Positions 1 through 7,955 of a stretch of DNA of 64,000 bases are shown here, piece by piece. A program made the position numbers and the translations under genes. Each line of letters begins with the position of its first letter. Position 1 is the stretch's first letter. The stretch spans positions 235,420 through 299,419 of the forward strand of contig DEZI01000030.1 in assembly GCA_002364755.1 (NCBI GenBank). The letters are read 5' to 3'. The stretch comes from Stenotrophomonas maltophilia. GTDB lineage: Bacteria > Pseudomonadota > Gammaproteobacteria > Xanthomonadales > Xanthomonadaceae. A model generated the notes under the pieces. It was not told the DNA's origin. It saw only the letters and a program-made list of their open reading frames with translations, and did not search any database.

Positions 1-1360
1 CGGCGCGGCGGAAGCGGCGGTCGATGGCCTGGTGCATGGCCGCGTAATCATCGCCGGGCTCGATGCCGCTGATGTTGTAGCGGCGGTACTGCGCGCGCAC
101 CGGGCCGGCGGCATCGAATACCACGCACGAGGCCACGGTGGCTTCGCCCATGGTGTGGCTGATGTCGAAGCATTCCACCCGCTTGACCGGTTCGGCCAGG
201 CCCAGCATTTCGCGCAGGGCTTCGCTGCGCGCGTGCTGCGCATTGCGGCTGTTGAGTTCGGTGGCCAGGGTCAACTGGGCGTTGCGGCTGGCCAGCTCCA
301 GGTAGCCGGCGCGCTCGCCACGCACGTTCCACTTCAGCTGCACCTTGCGCTCGGCCGAGGCCGAAAGCGCGGCCACCAGGAGGTCGGCGTCGGGAATCTG
401 CCGGTCCAGCAGGATCTCGCGCGGCGGCTCGAATTCGATGTAGTACTGCGACACGAATGCGGCCAGCACCTCTTCCGGGCTGTCCTCGCCATTGGTGCGC
501 GGGAAGAACGGGCGGGTGCCAAGATTGCGTCCATCGCGGAACGCCAGCAGCAGCACACAGGCCTGCGAGCCGTGCATGGCCACGGCCAGCACGTCCAGGT
601 CGGCGGCGCGGCCATCCACATACTGGCGGGTCTGCATGCTGCGCAGCGAAGCGATGAGATCGCGCAGGCGGGCGGCCTTCTCGAACTCCAGCGCCTCGCT
701 GGCGCCCTGCATCTGCTCGCCCAGCTCACGGGTCAGCTCATCGCTCTTGCCTTCCAGGAACAGCGTGGCGCGACGCACCGATTCGGCATACTCCGGCGCC
801 GGCACCAGGTCCACGCAGGGCGCACTGCAACGGCCGATCTGATACTGCAGGCATGGCCGCGAACGGTTGCGGAACACGCTGTCCTCGCAGCTGCGCAGCT
901 TGAACAGCTTGTGCATCAGGTTCAGCGTTTCGCGTACCGCAGTCACGCCCGGGTACGGCCCGAAGTAGCGCCCGGGAATGGCGCGTGGGCCGCGGTGCAG
1001 GGCGATGCGCGGCCAGTCCTCGCGGGTCAGCAGTACGTGCGGGTAGGTCTTGTCGTCGCGCAGGGACACGTTGTAGCGCGGCGACAGGGATTTGATCAGC
1101 TGGTTTTCCAGCAGCAAAGCTTCGCCTTCCGAGCGCGTGACCGTCACGTCCATGCGCGCGATCTGCGAGAGCATCGACATGATGCGCGCGTTCTTCGGGC
1201 TGCCGTTGAAGTAGCTGCCGACGCGGTTGCGCAGCGCGCGCGCCTTGCCCACGTACAGCAGCGTGTCGTCGGCCGCGTACATGCGGTAGACGCCGGGTGC
1301 GGTACTCAACTGGGCCGCGAAGGCCTTGCCGTCGAAGGCCGGGGTGGTGACGTCGGTCAT
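1..1360 (-). CDS. uvrC: UvrC excinuclease subunit C (3' end beyond the window)
   Basis: Nucleotide excision repair endonuclease that makes the two incisions in UvrB-bound damaged DNA. Only about 453 N-terminal residues are present; the family is usually around 600-620, so the C-terminal RNase H-like nuclease and HhH domains lie outside. The N-terminal GIY-YIG nuclease is clear (GVYRMY from residue 23, LLYVGKA at 34-40), followed by a cysteine-containing region (RPCLQYQIGRCSAPC) and a UVR segment rich in E and R that contacts UvrB. The ATG at 1360 overlaps the stop of the upstream gene (ATGA), so it is the last visible gene of the long minus-strand run that begins near comEC. uvrB lies about 14 kb away, unlinked. 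Confidence 0.97.
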   Translation of the reverse strand, partial: MTDVTTPAFDGKAFAAQLSTAPGVYRMYAADDTLLYVGKARALRNRVGSYFNGSPKNARIMSMLSQIARMDVTVTRSEGEALLLENQLIKSLSPRYNVSLRDDKTYPHVLLTREDWPRIALHRGPRAIPGRYFGPYPGVTAVRETLNLMHKLFKLRSCEDSVFRNRSRPCLQYQIGRCSAPCVDLVPAPEYAESVRRATLFLEGKSDELTRELGEQMQGASEALEFEKAARLRDLIASLRSMQTRQYVDGRAADLDVLAVAMHGSQACVLLLAFRDGRNLGTRPFFPRTNGEDSPEEVLAAFVSQYYIEFEPPREILLDRQIPDADLLVAALSASAERKVQLKWNVRGERAGYLELASRNAQLTLATELNSRNAQHARSEALREMLGLAEPVKRVECFDISHTMGEATVASCVVFDAAGPVRAQYRRYNISGIEPGDDYAAMHQAIDRRFRRA

Positions 1361-2769
1361 TCGCTGATCGGCACTTCGCTGAGCACGCCGCTGTCGGGGT
1401 CGAAACGCAGCACCGCGTGCGCGTCCGTCTCGGCGATCCAGACCGCACCGGCACCCACCGCCAGGCCGGCCGGGCCATGCAGGCGGCGCGGCAGCGGCTG
1501 GGTAACCAGATCGCCGCCGCCCAGTCGCAGCGTGCGCAGGCGGCCGTTGCCGGTGTCGGCGATCCACAGCACGGGTGCGTCCGGGCTCAATGCGATGGCC
1601 TGCGGATACTGCAGGCTGGCCTGCCCGCGCGGGCCATCGTCGGCGCCGAAGCGCCAGGCGCCCTGCCCGACCAGGGTCTGCACGAGGTCACCGCGCAGCT
1701 GGACCGCACGGATCGACGAGCCCAGCGCATCGGCCACGTACAGCACCTGCTGCACCACTGCCAGGCCGGTGGGCTGGGCGAAGGCAGCCACGTGGCCACT
1801 GCCGTCGCGCTCGTCGATGGCACCGCTGCCGGCGCGCCATTGCAGGCTGCGCAGGCCGAGGTGGAAACTCCACAGCCGGTTGTCACCGGCCATGGCGATA
1901 TGCAGCTGGTTGTCAGCGATCGCCAGGCCGACCGGATTGTCCAGTGCCACCTGCCGCGCCTGCGCCACCGGCCCTTCGACCGGCGTGCCGGGGCGACCGT
2001 TGCCGCACAGCGTGTCGACCTGTCCGGTCGACAGGTTGATGCGGCGCACCGCGTGGTTGCCGGTATCGGCCACGTACAGCGACTCGCGCTCGAGCACCAG
2101 CCCCTGCGGGCGATGGAACGCGGCTTCGGCCAGGTTGCCATCCATGAAATCAGCAGTACCCAGCCCGAACTGGCGCAACACGCGCCCGCCGTGGCTGCAC
2201 TCGAGAATACGATGGCGACCGCTGTCGGCGATGTACAGGCGATCCCGGTTGACCGCCAGGCCGGCCGGGAAACGCAGCGGATGCGGCAGTTCGGGATGCA
2301 GCTCGCTGCCCCCGCGCGACGGCGCCGGCGGCGCACCTTCGCAGAGATCGTTCAAGGCGCGTTCCAGCTCACCGGGTGCGCCCAGGCCCACCAGGCGCTG
2401 CTGTTCGCGCCCGTGCGCGTCGAGCAGGATGACGGTCGGCCAGGCCGTGACACCGAAGCGGCGCCAGCCATCCCAGTCGGCATCGAGCAGCGCCGGCATC
2501 GACAGCCCCTGCCTGCGCAGCAGCTTCAGCGCAGCGCCTGCGTCGCGTTCGAAATCAAAGCGCGGCACGTGCAGCACCAACGGCTGCAGGCGACCCGGGT
2601 TGCGTGACAGCCATTGGCCGAACTCGGCCAGCCGCTGCATGCTCCAGGCCGATGCGGCATTGACGAACAGCAGCGCGACCGGCCGGCCACGCAGCTCGGT
2701 CAGGGTGCAGGGGGCGGCATTGAGCCAGGTGGCAAACTCGGGCAGGTCCTGGACGGGCTGTGCGTTCAT
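1357..2769 (-). CDS. Thioredoxin-fold protein with NHL-repeat propeller
   Basis: A 470-residue protein of unknown function. Residues about 1-140 look like a thioredoxin/TlpA fold (LLFVNAAS..., then a WPTVILLDAHG strand), but the expected CxxC active site is absent and reads SAWS-like instead, so redox activity is doubtful. Residues about 150-470 contain roughly six NHL repeats, each with a GLAV...LYVADTGN-type pattern, which should form a beta-propeller. The domain order resembles the NHLRC2-type family. There is no signal peptide, so a cytoplasmic location is inferred. It overlaps its neighbours by ATGA on both sides (the phosphatase gene upstream, uvrC downstream), indicating translational coupling in one transcript. 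Confidence 0.85.
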   Translation of the reverse strand: MNAQPVQDLPEFATWLNAAPCTLTELRGRPVALLFVNAASAWSMQRLAEFGQWLSRNPGRLQPLVLHVPRFDFERDAGAALKLLRRQGLSMPALLDADWDGWRRFGVTAWPTVILLDAHGREQQRLVGLGAPGELERALNDLCEGAPPAPSRGGSELHPELPHPLRFPAGLAVNRDRLYIADSGRHRILECSHGGRVLRQFGLGTADFMDGNLAEAAFHRPQGLVLERESLYVADTGNHAVRRINLSTGQVDTLCGNGRPGTPVEGPVAQARQVALDNPVGLAIADNQLHIAMAGDNRLWSFHLGLRSLQWRAGSGAIDERDGSGHVAAFAQPTGLAVVQQVLYVADALGSSIRAVQLRGDLVQTLVGQGAWRFGADDGPRGQASLQYPQAIALSPDAPVLWIADTGNGRLRTLRLGGGDLVTQPLPRRLHGPAGLAVGAGAVWIAETDAHAVLRFDPDSGVLSEVPISE

Positions 2770-3254
2770 GGCCTGATTATGCCGGACTCGGCGTCAAGCA
2801 ACAGTCGTGCCACGGTCCGTTGCGCGGCCTGGTCCACCATCGCCCAGACCTGTTCGAAATGATCCTGGCCGCCGGTATAGGGGTCGGGGATGGCCCGCTC
2901 GCCCTGCCCGCCCGACCACGGCAGGTACAGCGACAGGCGTTCGCGCTGGGCGGCCGTGGCCAGCCGTGCGGCGTCGCGCAGGTTGGCCTCGTCGGCGCAG
3001 AGGATCCAGTCGAAGCGTTCGAAATCCCCCGCCCGCAGTTGGCGCGCACGCAGGCCACCGATATCCACGCCGTGGCGGTCGGCACAGGCAATGGCGCGGC
3101 GGTCAGGTGCTTCGCCCACGTGCCAGTCGCCGGTGCCGGCCGAGTCGACCTGCACCCGGTCGGCCAGCGGCGAGGCCTGCAGTCGGGCACGCAGGGCGCC
3201 CTCTGCCATCGGCGAGCGGCAGATGTTGCCCAGGCAGACGACCAGCAGGTTCAT
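2766..3254 (-). CDS. Low-molecular-weight protein tyrosine phosphatase
   Basis: A 162-residue cytoplasmic phosphatase of the arsenate reductase-like LMW-PTP superfamily. The P-loop C(X)5R is CLGNICRS with Cys7 as nucleophile and Arg13 as phosphate binder; the general-acid loop is DPYTGG with Asp124. Length and motifs match active enzymes. In many bacteria such phosphatases dephosphorylate tyrosine kinases of exopolysaccharide export, but no such kinase is seen here, so the substrate is unknown. Its ATG overlaps the kdsB stop and its stop overlaps the NHL gene start, each by ATGA. Confidence 0.93.
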   Translation of the reverse strand: MNLLVVCLGNICRSPMAEGALRARLQASPLADRVQVDSAGTGDWHVGEAPDRRAIACADRHGVDIGGLRARQLRAGDFERFDWILCADEANLRDAARLATAAQRERLSLYLPWSGGQGERAIPDPYTGGQDHFEQVWAMVDQAAQRTVARLLLDAESGIIRP

Positions 3255-4024
3255 CGCGCGGCCATGGACTGCAGCAGGGCTTCGGCGCGGGCCAGGTCTT
3301 CGGGCGTGTCGATGCCCGGCGGGAAGGCTTCGGGCGAGATCGCCACGCTGATCGGGAAACCGGCTTCCAGCACGCGCAGCTGTTCCAGCGCCTCGACCTG
3401 CTCCAGCTGGCCCGGCGGCATCGCCGCGAACTGCTGCAGGAAGCCGGCGCGATAGCCGTAGATGCCGATATGGCGCAGCCAGCGATGACCTTCCGGCAAG
3501 ACTTCGCGGCTGCGCGCGAAGCCGTCGCGGTGCCAGGCGATCGGCGCGCGGCTGAAATACATCGCCTCGTTGCGCACGTTGCGCACCAGCTTGACCACGT
3601 TCGGGTCGAACAGGGTCTCGGCATCCTCGACGGGGGTGACCAGGGTCGACATAGGCGCATCGCCCTCGACCAGCGCCTGTGCCACGGCACGGATGCCGGC
3701 CGCCGGGGCAAACGGTTCATCGCCCTGCAGGTTGACCACCACGGTTTCGTCGGACCAGCCGGCGATGCGCGCGCATTCGGCCAGGCGGTCGGTGCCGGAG
3801 GCGTGGCTGGCCGCAGTCATGGCCACCTTCACTTCGGCCAGGCCATCCAGGGCATCGGCAATGCGGGTGTCATCGGTAGCCACCCAGACCTCACGGGCGC
3901 CGGCCAGCAGCGCGCGGCGTGCCACGTGCAGCACCAGTGGCTCACCGCCCAGCGGGCGGAGCGGTTTGCCCGGCAGCCGCGAGGCGGCGTAACGGGCCGG
4001 AATGGCGACAACGAATTCAGTCAT
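3251..4024 (-). CDS. kdsB: CMP-Kdo synthetase (3-deoxy-manno-octulosonate cytidylyltransferase)
   Basis: Activates Kdo with CTP to CMP-Kdo, the donor for the lipopolysaccharide inner core. The N-terminus FVVAIPARYAASRLPGKPL is the classic nucleotide-binding signature, and NLQGDEPF and the ATDDTRI segment are also present. The ATG at 4024 gives 257 residues, close to the usual 245-255; the reading frame stays open to 4084 but the extra 20 residues are not family-like. It lies 75 bases downstream of lpxK. In E. coli ycaR sits between these two genes, but no ycaR-like ORF is in the gap here; a relative lies at 36391 instead. Its stop overlaps the phosphatase start. Confidence 0.96.
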   Translation of the reverse strand: MTEFVVAIPARYAASRLPGKPLRPLGGEPLVLHVARRALLAGAREVWVATDDTRIADALDGLAEVKVAMTAASHASGTDRLAECARIAGWSDETVVVNLQGDEPFAPAAGIRAVAQALVEGDAPMSTLVTPVEDAETLFDPNVVKLVRNVRNEAMYFSRAPIAWHRDGFARSREVLPEGHRWLRHIGIYGYRAGFLQQFAAMPPGQLEQVEALEQLRVLEAGFPISVAISPEAFPPGIDTPEDLARAEALLQSMAAR

Positions 4025-4099
4025 GCAAGCGGCACTCGGCAGGCGCGATACAACGGGAATGCGGCCGGCGGCGGGCGATTGCAAGCGCCGCGCGGCCGC

Positions 4100-5119
4100 T
4101 CAGTTCGGGCGCAGCTTGTCCAGGCGGTCGGTCAGCGCCACCCAGAAGGCGGCCGGCAGTTCGGCGCGCAGCGGCACCGCGTAATGCCAGTCGTTGCCGA
4201 AGGCGCGGCACTTCACCGCGTCCTTCTCGGTCATCAGCACCGGCAGCTGGCTGCCGAAGGACAGGTCCTGCGGCTGGTAGACCTGGTGGTCGGCGAAGGC
4301 ATGCGGCACCACGCCGATGCCGCGCGCACGCAGCATGTCGAAGAAGCGCTGCGGGTTGGCGATGCCGGCCACGGCATGCACGCGCTGGCCCGAGAAATGG
4401 GCCAACGGGCGCGGACGCCCACCCGGCAAGGGCTGCGCGCTTTCGATGTGCAGCGCCATCGGCCACTGGCCGAAACCGCAGGCCTGGGCGGCGGTGACCT
4501 CATCGGCCTGGCCGAGATTGACCACGCGGAAATCACATTCGTCGGCACGGCTGACCGGCTCGCGCAACGGCCCTGCGGGAATCATCCGGCCGTTGCCGTA
4601 GCGGCGCTGCGCGTCGATGACCTCGATCTCGATGTCGCGCTGCAGCCGGTAGTGCTGCAGGCCGTCATCGCAGACGATGACATCGCAGCCGGCCGCGATC
4701 AGGGCCTTGCCGGCCGCCACGCGGTCGCTGTCCACGCGCACCGGCACGCCGGTCTTCCACGCGATCAGCACCGGTTCGTCACCGCCCAGCGCGGTGGACG
4801 TATCGGCCTCGACCCAGCGCGCCTTGTCCGCTTCTTCGCGACCATAACCGCGGCTGGCCACGCCCGGCTTCCAGCCGGCCGCGCGCAGGCGCTCGACCAG
4901 GGCGATGGTCAGCGGCGTCTTGCCGGTGCCACCGGCGGTGATGTTGCCGACCACGATGACTGGCACCGGCAGCGCATGCCGCTTGAACCAGCCCTTGCGG
5001 TACAGCCGCCGGCGCAGCGCGGCCACGCCGGCATAGACCGGCGCCAGCAGCCGCATCGGCAATGGAACCGGGCTGCCGTCGTACCAGTACGGCGGGGTCT
5101 GGGTACCCTTGCCTGCCAT
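4100..5119 (-). CDS. lpxK: Tetraacyldisaccharide 4'-kinase
   Basis: Phosphorylates the 4' position of the tetraacyl disaccharide to make lipid IVA on the inner face of the inner membrane. The 339 residues contain the Walker A loop at about 63-69 (GGTGKTP), the preceding VIVVGNI strand, and the DVIVCDDGLQHY segment typical of LpxK. The hydrophobic N-terminal helix (RLLAPVYAGVAALR) is the membrane-association helix of the family. The start codon shares one base with the msbA stop (TGATG), so translation is probably coupled to the lipid A flippase gene. Confidence 0.97.
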   Translation of the reverse strand: MAGKGTQTPPYWYDGSPVPLPMRLLAPVYAGVAALRRRLYRKGWFKRHALPVPVIVVGNITAGGTGKTPLTIALVERLRAAGWKPGVASRGYGREEADKARWVEADTSTALGGDEPVLIAWKTGVPVRVDSDRVAAGKALIAAGCDVIVCDDGLQHYRLQRDIEIEVIDAQRRYGNGRMIPAGPLREPVSRADECDFRVVNLGQADEVTAAQACGFGQWPMALHIESAQPLPGGRPRPLAHFSGQRVHAVAGIANPQRFFDMLRARGIGVVPHAFADHQVYQPQDLSFGSQLPVLMTEKDAVKCRAFGNDWHYAVPLRAELPAAFWVALTDRLDKLRPN

Positions 5120-6867
5120 CAGTCCTGCCTTTTGCGGAACTGCATGCTGTGCAGGTGCTGGTACAGGCCACCCATTTCCAGTAGCTCCTTGTGGGTGCCA
5201 CGCTCGACGATGCGGCCATGGTCCATCACCAGCACCTGGTCGGCGTGCTCGATGGTGGACAGGCGGTGCGCGATCACCAGGGTGGTGCGTTCGGGCATCA
5301 GGCGCTGCAGTGCGTCCTGCACCAGGCGTTCGGATTCGTTGTCCAGCGCGGCGGTGGCTTCGTCCAGGATCAGGATCGGCGCGTCACGCAGGATCGCGCG
5401 GGCGATCGCCAGGCGCTGGCGCTGGCCGCCGGACAACAGCGCGCCGTTCTCACCCACCGGGGTCTGCAGCTGCTGCGGCATGCGTGCGATGAACTCCCAG
5501 GCGTTGGCCGCTTCGGCCGCGGCACGGATCTGTTCATCGGTCGCGTCCATGCCATAGGCGATGTTGGCGGCGATGGTGTCGTCGAACAGCATGACCTTCT
5601 GCCCGACGATGGCCACCTGGCGGCGCAGGTCGGCCAGCGGATAGTCATCCAAGGCCACGCCATCGAGGGTGATGAGGCCACCGTTGGGCTCGTAGAAGCG
5701 CGGCACCAGGCGGATCAGGCTGGTCTTGCCGCTGCCGGAACGACCGACGATGGCGGTGACCGTACCGGGCCGGGCGACGAAGCTGATGTCCTCCAGGGCG
5801 ATGCCGCTGTCGGCGCGGTAGCGCAGCATGACGTGCTCGAAGGCCAGTTCGCCGCGGGCGCGCTGCAGCGGCGTACGCCCCGCGTCGCGCTCGACCGGCA
5901 TGTCGATGATGCCGAACAGGCGCTCGGCGGCGGCCACGCCGCGCGAGATCGAGGTCTGCACGCTGGTCAGGCGGCGCAGCGAGGGAATGATGGCCATCAT
6001 CGAGGTCATCAGGCCCATGAACTGGCCGGCGTTGAGCTTGCCGGCCAGCGCTTCGCGGGTGGACACCCAGACGATGACCGCCAGCGCCAGCGCGGCCAGG
6101 AACTGGACCACGCTGGACGCTGCAGCGCGGGTCACTTCGACCTTCATGTTCAGCGCCAGCATGCTGTTGGCCAGCCGCGAATAGCGGCTGATCTCGTGCT
6201 GCTGGGTACCGTGCACCTTCACTTCCTGCTGCGCGGCCAGCGACTGCTCGGCGGTCTGCGCCATGGTGCCCATGCCGTCCTGGATGCCGCGGCTGATGCG
6301 CCGGTAGCGCTTGCCCACGTAGGAAACGATCGCACCGATGAGCGGCACCACCAGCAGCATGGCCAGGGTCACCTTGACGCTCATCTGCAGCATCACCACC
6401 AGCATGGCGATGATGGTCAGGGTGTCGGCCACCACGGTCTTCAGCGCGTCGGCGCTGGCCTGGGTGACCTGCTCGGTATCGAAATTCAGGCGGCTGACCA
6501 TCACCGGCGTCGCTTCGGTATCGAAATGCGAGGACGGCAGGTGCAGGTACTTTTCCAGGATCTGCTCACGCAGGTCGCGGACCACGCTGCGGCCGGTCTT
6601 GGCCAGCGTGTAGTCGCTGACCCAGGTGGCCAGGCTGCGCATCAGGAACAGGCCGAGGATGGTCAGCGGCAGGATCACCGCCATGCGCGGCTCGGGGTTG
6701 ACGAAGCCGCGGTTGACCAGCGGTTCCATCAGCTTGGTGAAGTGGTAGCCGGCCAGGGCCTCGACCACCATCGCGATGACGGCGGCCACCATGAACACCC
6801 AATAGGCCCGGGTATAGCCGAGCAGGCGTTTGTAGATCGGCCACACCGGCGCGTGATTGGAACTCAT
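5119..6867 (-). CDS. msbA: Lipid A export ABC transporter MsbA
   Basis: Half-size ABC exporter that flips lipid A-core across the inner membrane. The 582 residues match the family. The N-terminal half holds the six-helix transmembrane domain. The nucleotide-binding domain has Walker A GRSGSGKTS, signature LSGGQRQR, Walker B ILILDEAT and the H-loop histidine in AHRLSTI near residue 534. It overlaps exbD by ATGA at the start and lpxK by one base at the end. The order comEC-exbB-exbD-msbA-lpxK-kdsB groups envelope assembly functions. Confidence 0.97.
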   Translation of the reverse strand: MSSNHAPVWPIYKRLLGYTRAYWVFMVAAVIAMVVEALAGYHFTKLMEPLVNRGFVNPEPRMAVILPLTILGLFLMRSLATWVSDYTLAKTGRSVVRDLREQILEKYLHLPSSHFDTEATPVMVSRLNFDTEQVTQASADALKTVVADTLTIIAMLVVMLQMSVKVTLAMLLVVPLIGAIVSYVGKRYRRISRGIQDGMGTMAQTAEQSLAAQQEVKVHGTQQHEISRYSRLANSMLALNMKVEVTRAAASSVVQFLAALALAVIVWVSTREALAGKLNAGQFMGLMTSMMAIIPSLRRLTSVQTSISRGVAAAERLFGIIDMPVERDAGRTPLQRARGELAFEHVMLRYRADSGIALEDISFVARPGTVTAIVGRSGSGKTSLIRLVPRFYEPNGGLITLDGVALDDYPLADLRRQVAIVGQKVMLFDDTIAANIAYGMDATDEQIRAAAEAANAWEFIARMPQQLQTPVGENGALLSGGQRQRLAIARAILRDAPILILDEATAALDNESERLVQDALQRLMPERTTLVIAHRLSTIEHADQVLVMDHGRIVERGTHKELLEMGGLYQHLHSMQFRKRQD

Positions 6868-7286
6868 GGACGCACCTCTGGCGCTGTTGCGATTGCGATA
6901 CGGCGGAAGCCGAGCTGGCCCAGCGCATCCTGCGCGGTGACCACGGCCTGGTAGGGAGTGCGCGCGTCGGCGCGCAGCAGCACGGTCTGCTCGCGGTCGG
7001 TACCGGCCACCGCAGCAATGATCTGCTTGACCGACTCGACGTCGGTGCGCAGCACTTCCTGGTCGTTGACGAAGTAGCGGCCGTCGGCGTTGATCAGCAC
7101 GCTGAGCGAACGCGGCGGCTCATTGGTCTGCTGGTCGCTGGCGGTCGGCAGCTGCACCTGCAGCGTCGAGCGCGCATCGAACGTGGTGGTGACCACGAAG
7201 AAGATGATCAGGACGAGGATGACGTCGATCAGCGGAACCAGATCGATATGCGGTTCATCCTGGGATCGGTCGTTGCCGATGCGCAT
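6864..7286 (-). CDS. exbD: ExbD/TolR-family proton-channel subunit
   Basis: A 140-residue inner-membrane protein with a short cytoplasmic start, one transmembrane helix at about 15-38 (LIDVILVLIIFFVVTTTF) that begins with the essential-type Asp of ExbD/TolR, and a periplasmic domain. With the ExbB-like protein it should form a proton-driven energiser. The partner is uncertain because no tonB is adjacent; the neighbouring MsbA/LpxK suggests an envelope role. It starts four bases after the exbB stop and overlaps msbA by ATGA. Confidence 0.9.
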   Translation of the reverse strand: MRIGNDRSQDEPHIDLVPLIDVILVLIIFFVVTTTFDARSTLQVQLPTASDQQTNEPPRSLSVLINADGRYFVNDQEVLRTDVESVKQIIAAVAGTDREQTVLLRADARTPYQAVVTAQDALGQLGFRRIAIATAPEVRP

Positions 7287-7289
7287 CGA

Positions 7290-7952
7290 TCAGGCCTTGG
7301 CCGTGGCAGGTGCGGCGGCACGCGGCGCCGGTGCGCCGTTCATTACGCCCGGGCGGCCGTCCAGCGTGTCCAGCAGGGCGCTGGCTTCCTGTTCCATCTC
7401 CACCACATAGCCGTGGATGCGGCCCTTGAAGAAGCGATGGAACATCAGCGCCGGGATGGCCACGATCATGCCGGTGGCGGTGCACACCAGCGCCTTGCCG
7501 ATGCCGCCGGCCAGCTGGTTCACATCACCGACGCCGTGGTCGAGGATGCCCAGGAACATCTGGATCATGCCGATGACCGTGCCGAGCAGGCCCAGCAGCG
7601 GGCCGGCCGAGGCGATGGTGCCCAGTGCGTTGAGGAAACGCTCCATGCGGTGGACCAGGTGGCGGCCGGTGTCCTCGATGCGCTCGCGGATCTGGTCGCG
7701 CGGGCGGTTGCGGGCCTCCAGCGCCGCGGCCAGCAGCGCGCCCAGCGGCGAGTTCGCCCGCAGGGTCTGCAGGTGGGCCGGGTCGAGCTTGCCGCGGGCA
7801 GCCCAGTTGCGCACTTCCTGGCCGAGGCCAGGCGGCAGCACCTCATTGCGCCGCAGGGACCAGAAACGCTCCAGGACGATCGCCAAAGCCAGTACGCCCA
7901 ACAGCAGCAGCGGCACCATCGGCCAGCCACCGGCCTTGACCAGTTCCCACAC
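7290..7952 (-). CDS. exbB: ExbB/TolQ/MotA-family proton-channel protein
   Basis: A 220-residue polytopic inner-membrane protein with an N-terminal helix (VPLLLLGVLALAIVLERF) and two further helices around the conserved LLGLLGTVIGMIQMF and GIGKALVCTATGMIVAIPALMF segments, which identify the MotA/TolQ/ExbB channel fold. The start is GTG at 7952, supported by GGAGG eight bases upstream. It follows comEC by three bases and precedes exbD by three bases. It probably works with ExbD as an energy-transducing complex; the client is not evident. Confidence 0.9.
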   Translation of the reverse strand: MWELVKAGGWPMVPLLLLGVLALAIVLERFWSLRRNEVLPPGLGQEVRNWAARGKLDPAHLQTLRANSPLGALLAAALEARNRPRDQIRERIEDTGRHLVHRMERFLNALGTIASAGPLLGLLGTVIGMIQMFLGILDHGVGDVNQLAGGIGKALVCTATGMIVAIPALMFHRFFKGRIHGYVVEMEQEASALLDTLDGRPGVMNGAPAPRAAAPATAKA

Positions 7953-7955
7953 GTT

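Noticed and set aside
32..2776. A 914-codon plus-strand open frame
   Set aside because: It is antisense to uvrC and the NHL gene and shows no domain; high G+C codon structure leaves the opposite strand open.
2807..5557. A 916-codon plus-strand open frame
   Set aside because: It covers the phosphatase, kdsB, lpxK and the msbA end on the other strand and has no family-like features.
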